Assembly (NCBI GenBank): GCA_963070105.1
Contig: OY718807.1
Coordinates: forward strand, 1,255,001-1,319,000
DNA from: Litomosoides sigmodontis
Taxonomy: Eukaryota; Nematoda; Chromadorea; Rhabditida; Onchocercidae
Direction: 5' to 3'
DNA: 64,000 bases
Part shown: positions 59,201-64,000 of the stretch, piece after piece
Position numbering within the stretch: the first letter of the stretch is position 1
Layout: each line of letters starts with the position of its first letter
The notes under the pieces: generated by a model
The model's database searches: none
What the model was told of the DNA's origin: nothing
Seen by the model: only the letters and a program-made list of their open reading frames with translations
Translations under genes and position numbers: made by a program

Positions 59201-62200
59201 AATTTACCGCAGGATGTTTATTGACAAATACACAAGTGATTCGTAAAATGCGTTTTGCTTTTCAGGTTGAAATAGATAATCCTAATGAAATTGATGAAAT
59301 CTATGACAGCATAACATATGCAAAATCAAATTCCGTCATTCGAATGTTGTGCAACTATTTGGGTGAAGAAACATTCCAAGAAGGGTTGCGAATATATCTC
59401 AAGAGATTTCAGTATGGCAGTGCAGTCACTGTTGATTTGTGGAATGCGCTGAGAGAGGCTTCCGGTCAGGTAAGCTTTATAACTTTTCCGTTACACTGTT
59501 AATTTCCTTTTTGTTTTGAGCAACTCGAGCTAAAATTCACTTAATGTTCCAACCGGCTAAGATGCAACATGTCTGCTGTATAAAGGAACATAGCATGAAT
59601 TAAACAAAATTAAATCTCTATTTTTAGTTTTCTATTTCAAGCTTTGTCATATATGGGTGCTTATTTCTTGACCAACAAATTTCGATCTACGAATTTATAT
59701 ATGATAACACTTTCAGGACATCGAAACGTTAATGTCAACATGGACAAAGCAGATGGGGTATCCTCTTGTTAGTGTTAGTCAAAAAATTGATGGGAAGAGA
59801 AGAATTGTAAAGCTGAATCAGAAACGATTCCTCGCGGATGGTACCACTGATGAAAAAAATTCATTATGGCAGGTTCGTTCCAGTTGTTTTGCAATAAATA
59901 ATTTCATTATTTAGTGTTCGTAGCTCTCCAAATTAGATAAACTACTTGTGCAAGTGGACTAGTACTGCTATTCATTAATGTCATCAGTTGGAAATAAGTT
60001 CGGTTACTTGTCGAAGGTGTGTGAAAAGTGAGAGATAATGCGAGTAATTTGGTGCTTATTGACTATTTTAAGTTAAATTTTAAAAAGTTATGAAAATTGC
60101 TGCATCTACAGATTCCAATCACGATCTCCGTGTCATCCGAACCAGAAAAAATAAAAGAAAGGGTCGTGATGAAAGGATTTGAACAAGATGTTACCATTGA
60201 TAATGTAGATCCTAAGGACTGGATAAAGGTAATATTCGTATACTAAAATTGAAATAAGATTAAAAAGCTTTCAAAACTTCATTTGAAACAATGTTGGCAG
60301 ATTAATTAATGGCGCATTTTTAATTTATCTCTCAAAATTGAAGCAACTGCAATGTTTCTAGTCATGATGTTATTTGATTTGAAAAAAGATATTGTGTTCC
60401 GTGGGATGATTTTTAGAAATTGAAGTGATAGAAGCAGGTGGATTGCACAAGTACATGTGTAATGGAAGAAAATGTGTATTTTTCTGCAATGCATATATTC
60501 CTTACTTTTTATGAGATTTTATTAAAGAAAATATATTTCAGTTGAATGTGGGAACTACGGGTTTTTATCGTGTTTTATATTCGCATGATATGTTAAAAGC
60601 GCTTTTGTCTGATTTTTCAACCAAGAAGATTCCTGTGCTTGACCGATTTGGCATTGCAAATGATATGTTTGCATTGGTATTTTTTCCTTTGTGAGATAAA
60701 TCTTATTTTCTGCGGATTTACAAAATTTGAACAATTTTCTTATTGATGGTATTATGTCATTTATGATGCACGATCAAGGATAAAGTTTTCAGGTGAGATC
60801 TGGACGAGAATCGGCAAAGCAGTTTTTATCATTGCTTGAATCATCATCAAATGAAGATGACTATACTGTGTGGAGCACTCTTGATTCAAGTAAAATCTGT
60901 AAAAGTCGTTTTGTGTTGATGGTTCTATATTGATATATCGATTTTAATACAGAAATGGAATTTTTAAATTTCAAGAGTCATATTATTTATTTTTTTTTGA
61001 AGTGTAAACGAAAGTTTTAGGCATTTCTGCACTGTCTAATGTTTTATCACATTATGATCCTGCTGTGCGTGCTAAATTTAATAAGCTTGTTGTTAAAATT
61101 TTAACACCAGTGGCAAGTCGACTTGGTTGGGAAGCTAAATCAAATGAAGGTTTGTTTAGGAATTTATTCGTTTTCCGAAAATAAACAGAAATATTTTAAT
61201 ATTCATGAAACAAATTTCTGTGTCTACATAGAAATTATTTTCACATACAAATTTTTTTTTGTTGCTGTTCCATTTCCTAGAAATTGGGGAAAGTCACACA
61301 CTTATGAATGTTTCATCTTGTGAAATCACTTCAGATTCCCAAATATCGTTACTTCGTGCGCTAATTCTTGGCCGACTAGGTCGTTGTGATCATGAAGAAA
61401 CTATTAAAACAGCTAGGAATAAGTTTCTGGAACATATCAAGAACAAGACGGAGCTTCATCCGGATTTGCGACTTACGGTATGTTTGCAAGTTTTTCGATC
61501 AAGTGAAATCAACGTTTACGTCTTAGAAGCGTAAGTTAATTTCAATGCTTTGTCATTCAATATTAATTTTTTTGCAGATCTACGGGATGATGGGGAGACA
61601 TTATGGTAAAGAGGGATTTGAAGAGTTAAAAGAGGTTAGTTGTTCTACTTTTAATATGACATTTAGCCTGTCATGTTTACCGGTACTCTACTCATATGAG
61701 CTGTTAATAGTATATTGTTTTGCCTGATGTGAAAAGATGACTTGACTGCAAGCCGTATTTCTCATCATAGCTTTAATTTATCTCAAGTTTTCCTTTTTTT
61801 AATGACAGAAACAACTGCTAATAAAAAAACTGTGAAATTTAACTTGTAGTGATGCATTCTTTCATTATAACTATGGATGACTGAATACCTGCAAGCGTCT
61901 TTTATCTATTTTTAATTTTCTTGATAAATTTATTATGATAATGTTGCAGATTTACGAAACTGTAGGATTTGGTGAAGTAGAGCGAAATTGTATTGTGGCA
62001 ATGCCTCAAACATCGGATGTGGGATTGCTGAAGGAAGTTTTTGAGTACGGCATTAAAGATGTAATATTTTTTATTCATAATAGCTTTTAGATAATTTCCG
62101 ATAGTAGTATTTCTGAAAGTTGGTTTCAAGGTCGTATAATTTTTAGATGGGTATGTATTAGAAAATAAATACAATCTTCGGTTCATACAAACAACCAATT

Positions 62201-63036
62201 ATTTTACAATTCTTCTATTTAAGTGAGGGCTTCAAGATTTAGAAATTTCCCGTTTTCCTCATTCCTTGTTTGGTTTTGTAAGAGCTTTGTTGCTTTATAT
62301 TGCATTATTATAGTGCTGCTCACTTTGAATAAAAAATGTTTTAGGGTAAAGTTCGTCCGCAAGATATCGTTTATCTTTTTTATGGTGCGTGCGTGAATAA
62401 ATCAGGACAAGATTTCGTGTGGAAATATTTCAAAGTGAATACTTTTAATTTCTTATAAGCTTTTTCTTGATATCTTCCAAGGTTCAAAGCATTTCAAAAG
62501 CTTTTCTCTTGCTGTTCTTAGTGAATAATGGAAATTATTGCTCTTCATTTTTGTTATATTATGGTTGCTTTCTTTTTCAGGATTCCATCAGACTACTACT
62601 TCAAAAATTTGGTGGCGCAAACAGTTCACTTTTTCAGCATTGCTTTAAAACTAGTACCGATTGTCAGTGCTCCAGTGCAATGGTGAAAGAAGTTGAGGTA
62701 GGTAATTCATCATTTCACGAAGTTGCGTACAATTTTGACGATAGAGTTGACAAGTGGAACGTCTAATATATGGATAACGTCTTCTGCAATATAGGGGACT
62801 GACACCGCTGACGGAAAAACTACATGTGCGACTTGACTCTGAACAAGAACTAAAATTTGTTTGGTAAGTTTCTAATTCTAACTCAGGACTTTGTTTGCTC
62901 GTGTTTGGGAGAAGACGAAGTTCGGACGCTTAATCGTACCACACGGCAAATTGTTGAATCGGTTCGTTTGAATGAACAACTGTTGAAGCGTAACGCGGAC
63001 GCTATAAGTGAATACCTTACTGCTGGAGGTTTCTGA
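56211..63036 (+). CDS. pam-1: Puromycin-sensitive aminopeptidase (M1 zinc metallopeptidase)
   Basis: Cytosolic zinc aminopeptidase that removes N-terminal residues from peptides; in C. elegans PAM-1 is needed for meiotic exit and embryonic polarity. Twenty exons: 56211-56339, 56545-56629, 56889-57097, 57272-57379, 57668-57781, 58044-58218, 58393-58541, 58756-58920, 59266-59469, 59717-59872, 60112-60228, 60542-60676, 60793-60889, 61021-61149, 61281-61477, 61578-61634, 61950-62060, 62345-62434, 62581-62697 and 62887-63036. They give exactly 898 codons (897 aa). The start [15 protein letters not shown] fits the family N-terminus. The exopeptidase motif GAMEN is at 274-278. Zinc ligands are H310 and H314 (HELAH) with E333 (WLKEGF), and E311 is the general base. 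Tyr396 ([12 protein letters not shown]) matches the conserved transition-state tyrosine. The C-terminus [14 protein letters not shown] matches the human enzyme's end. No signal peptide or transmembrane segment was seen, supporting the cytosolic form over aminopeptidase N. Confidence 0.97.
58570..58660. repeat. Imperfect tandem repeat in an aminopeptidase intron
   Basis: Units built on TAATTCTAAATTTTGGAGTC recur about three to four times, with shortened versions at both ends. Lies just inside the intron following the HELAH exon. Confidence 0.85.
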
Positions 63037-63707
63037 AGCAATTCTCTCTCATGCTCAAGAGATTGGATTTCGGTTTTTTTCGAGTTGCTTGGCATCGCAT
63101 TAAGCCACTTTTAAAATTTTTTAATACATAAAAGTACCTCTAGAATTAAACAGTTTACTTAACTCTTATGGTGAATTTCAACTACGTTACTTCATTTATT
63201 TAAAATATTCCTTATTTACTATCACTTTCCTTGCATTTTGCCCCAAATACGCCTTTTCTTGGCAAACTTTCCATGTTTTAATTCGTTTAAGAACTTGCTT
63301 GTTTCCCGCCGTTTCCAAACAGGAACGACTGAAAGATAAGGGGCATTCTTTTATCTCCCACTTCCTGCATTCAAATTTCATGTTGTTTATTAGTCTGTTA
63401 AGTTTCCGGATTTTTTTTAGGGATATTATCCAAAGTAAGAGCATCTAAAAATATTTCAAGAATTATTGTTAAGTTAAAATTTCGTTCCATTTGCTATTTA
63501 CGCTTTATTTAATAAATTTGGCATGTGATTTCAAGTTGTGACTTTCTCCGCCACATTACAAACAGACTTTGTTGGTCTAACATGAAGAAACTTCTGAAAG
63601 AAACTAGCTTAAATGTAACTACCAAACACGAAAAAGGGCATGGTTTTGTCCTTTTTAATTTATTTACAAGAAATTGTGAAAAATTCGCATTTGATCACTA
63701 TGAATTA
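63037..63707. other. Downstream flank of the aminopeptidase gene
   Basis: About 0.7 kb after the aminopeptidase stop; expected 3' UTR. Open frames on both strands (63196-63444 minus, 63525-63767 plus) have no recognisable relatives. Confidence 0.55.
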
Positions 63708-63875
63708 TTAATAGCTGAGGAATGTTCTGGTTACTGGCATATATTCCGACGGCAACGGTGTTGCTGACTGTGATGCCGTATTACTACCTGGTCGCGGTGC
63801 TTGTTGGAAGACATTTTGGAAAACCGGGATTGTCGGGTATGAACTTGCTTGACTGCTGGAATGCTTTACTATGCC
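63708..63875 (-). CDS. Possible last exon of an unidentified gene extending past the right edge
   Basis: A 55-codon open frame ends in TAA at 63708 and is preceded by a good acceptor (TTTTCATTCCAG) at 63876. Its composition is Ser, Gln and Pro rich (VFQNVFQQAPRPGSN, SATPLPSEYMPVTRT), more like a disordered protein tail than translated AT-rich intergenic DNA, and GC content rises here. I do not recognise the family. If real it is convergent with the aminopeptidase gene. The overlapping plus-strand frame (63722-63934), with hydrophobic runs, is the alternative reading. Confidence 0.4.
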   Translation of the reverse strand, partial: GIVKHSSSQASSYPTIPVFQNVFQQAPRPGSNTASQSATPLPSEYMPVTRTFLSY

Positions 63876-64000
63876 CTGGAATGAAAATATTTGTAAAGTT
63901 AAAACAGAATTTGGCAACTTTTTTCCTCATGTGACAAGAAAACCAAATTAAATTAGCTAAACTAGAATGCGATGCGGTTTACTAAAATTATACTCACTGA

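Overview
The window is nuclear DNA of a nematode, most likely a spirurid/filarial-type worm. The DNA is AT-rich. Genes are split into many small exons by introns of roughly 60-600 bp that end in TTTCAG/TTTTAG-like acceptors. The proteins match animal families in nematode-like form (for example polyubiquitin with Ala at position 19, as in C. elegans), and possible spliced-leader acceptors lie just upstream of several start codons. I saw no prokaryotic genes, viral genes, transposase, CRISPR array, rRNA or convincing tRNA. I rebuilt the exon structures by hand from six-frame reading, splice sites, intron phase and remembered family sequence. Every gene except the edge-truncated ones closes into one reading frame whose length is an exact multiple of three.

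Layout, left to right. (1) 1-4547, minus: N-terminal half of a laminin gamma subunit (LamNT domain, EGF-like repeats, start of the laminin IV domain), cut by the left edge. (2) 4548-16374: about 12 kb with no recognisable gene, rich in microsatellites, probably 5' intron and/or regulatory DNA of the laminin gene. (3) 16375-17670, minus: mitochondrial GatC, a subunit of the amidotransferase that makes Gln-tRNA. (4) 18671-25440, minus: a full kinesin-5 (BimC/Eg5 type) mitotic motor of 24 exons and 929 aa. (5) 27023-31133, plus: a SAM-domain sphingomyelin-synthase-related enzyme (SMSr/SAMD8-like), 572 aa. (6) 32920-34522, minus: a five-repeat polyubiquitin gene whose four introns all interrupt the same codon of successive repeats. 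(7) 37734-43226, minus: an importin-13-like karyopherin, 986 aa. (8) 45556-47113, plus: a COMTD1/caffeoyl-CoA-type O-methyltransferase, 238 aa. (9) 47740-54312, minus: a GLD-2-type cytoplasmic poly(A) polymerase, 991 aa, with a long N-terminal region containing a stretch that looks like a double-stranded-RNA-binding domain. (10) 56211-63036, plus: puromycin-sensitive aminopeptidase, 897 aa. (11) 63708-63875, minus: possible last exon of an unidentified gene running off the right edge.

These are unrelated housekeeping, cell-division and germline genes, not a pathway cluster. Kinesin-5 and gatC lie head-to-tail about 1 kb apart and could share a transcript. Kinesin-5/SMSr, importin-13/O-methyltransferase and GLD-2/aminopeptidase are divergent pairs with probable shared promoter regions; SMSr/polyubiquitin and O-methyltransferase/GLD-2 are convergent.

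I did not find a wholly new system. The observations most worth following are the dsRBD-like segment fused to GLD-2, the repeated intron of polyubiquitin, three introns that seem to need GC donors, local intron duplications in the GLD-2 and kinesin-5 genes (one resembling a decayed exon copy), and a short upstream ORF whose stop overlaps the gatC start.
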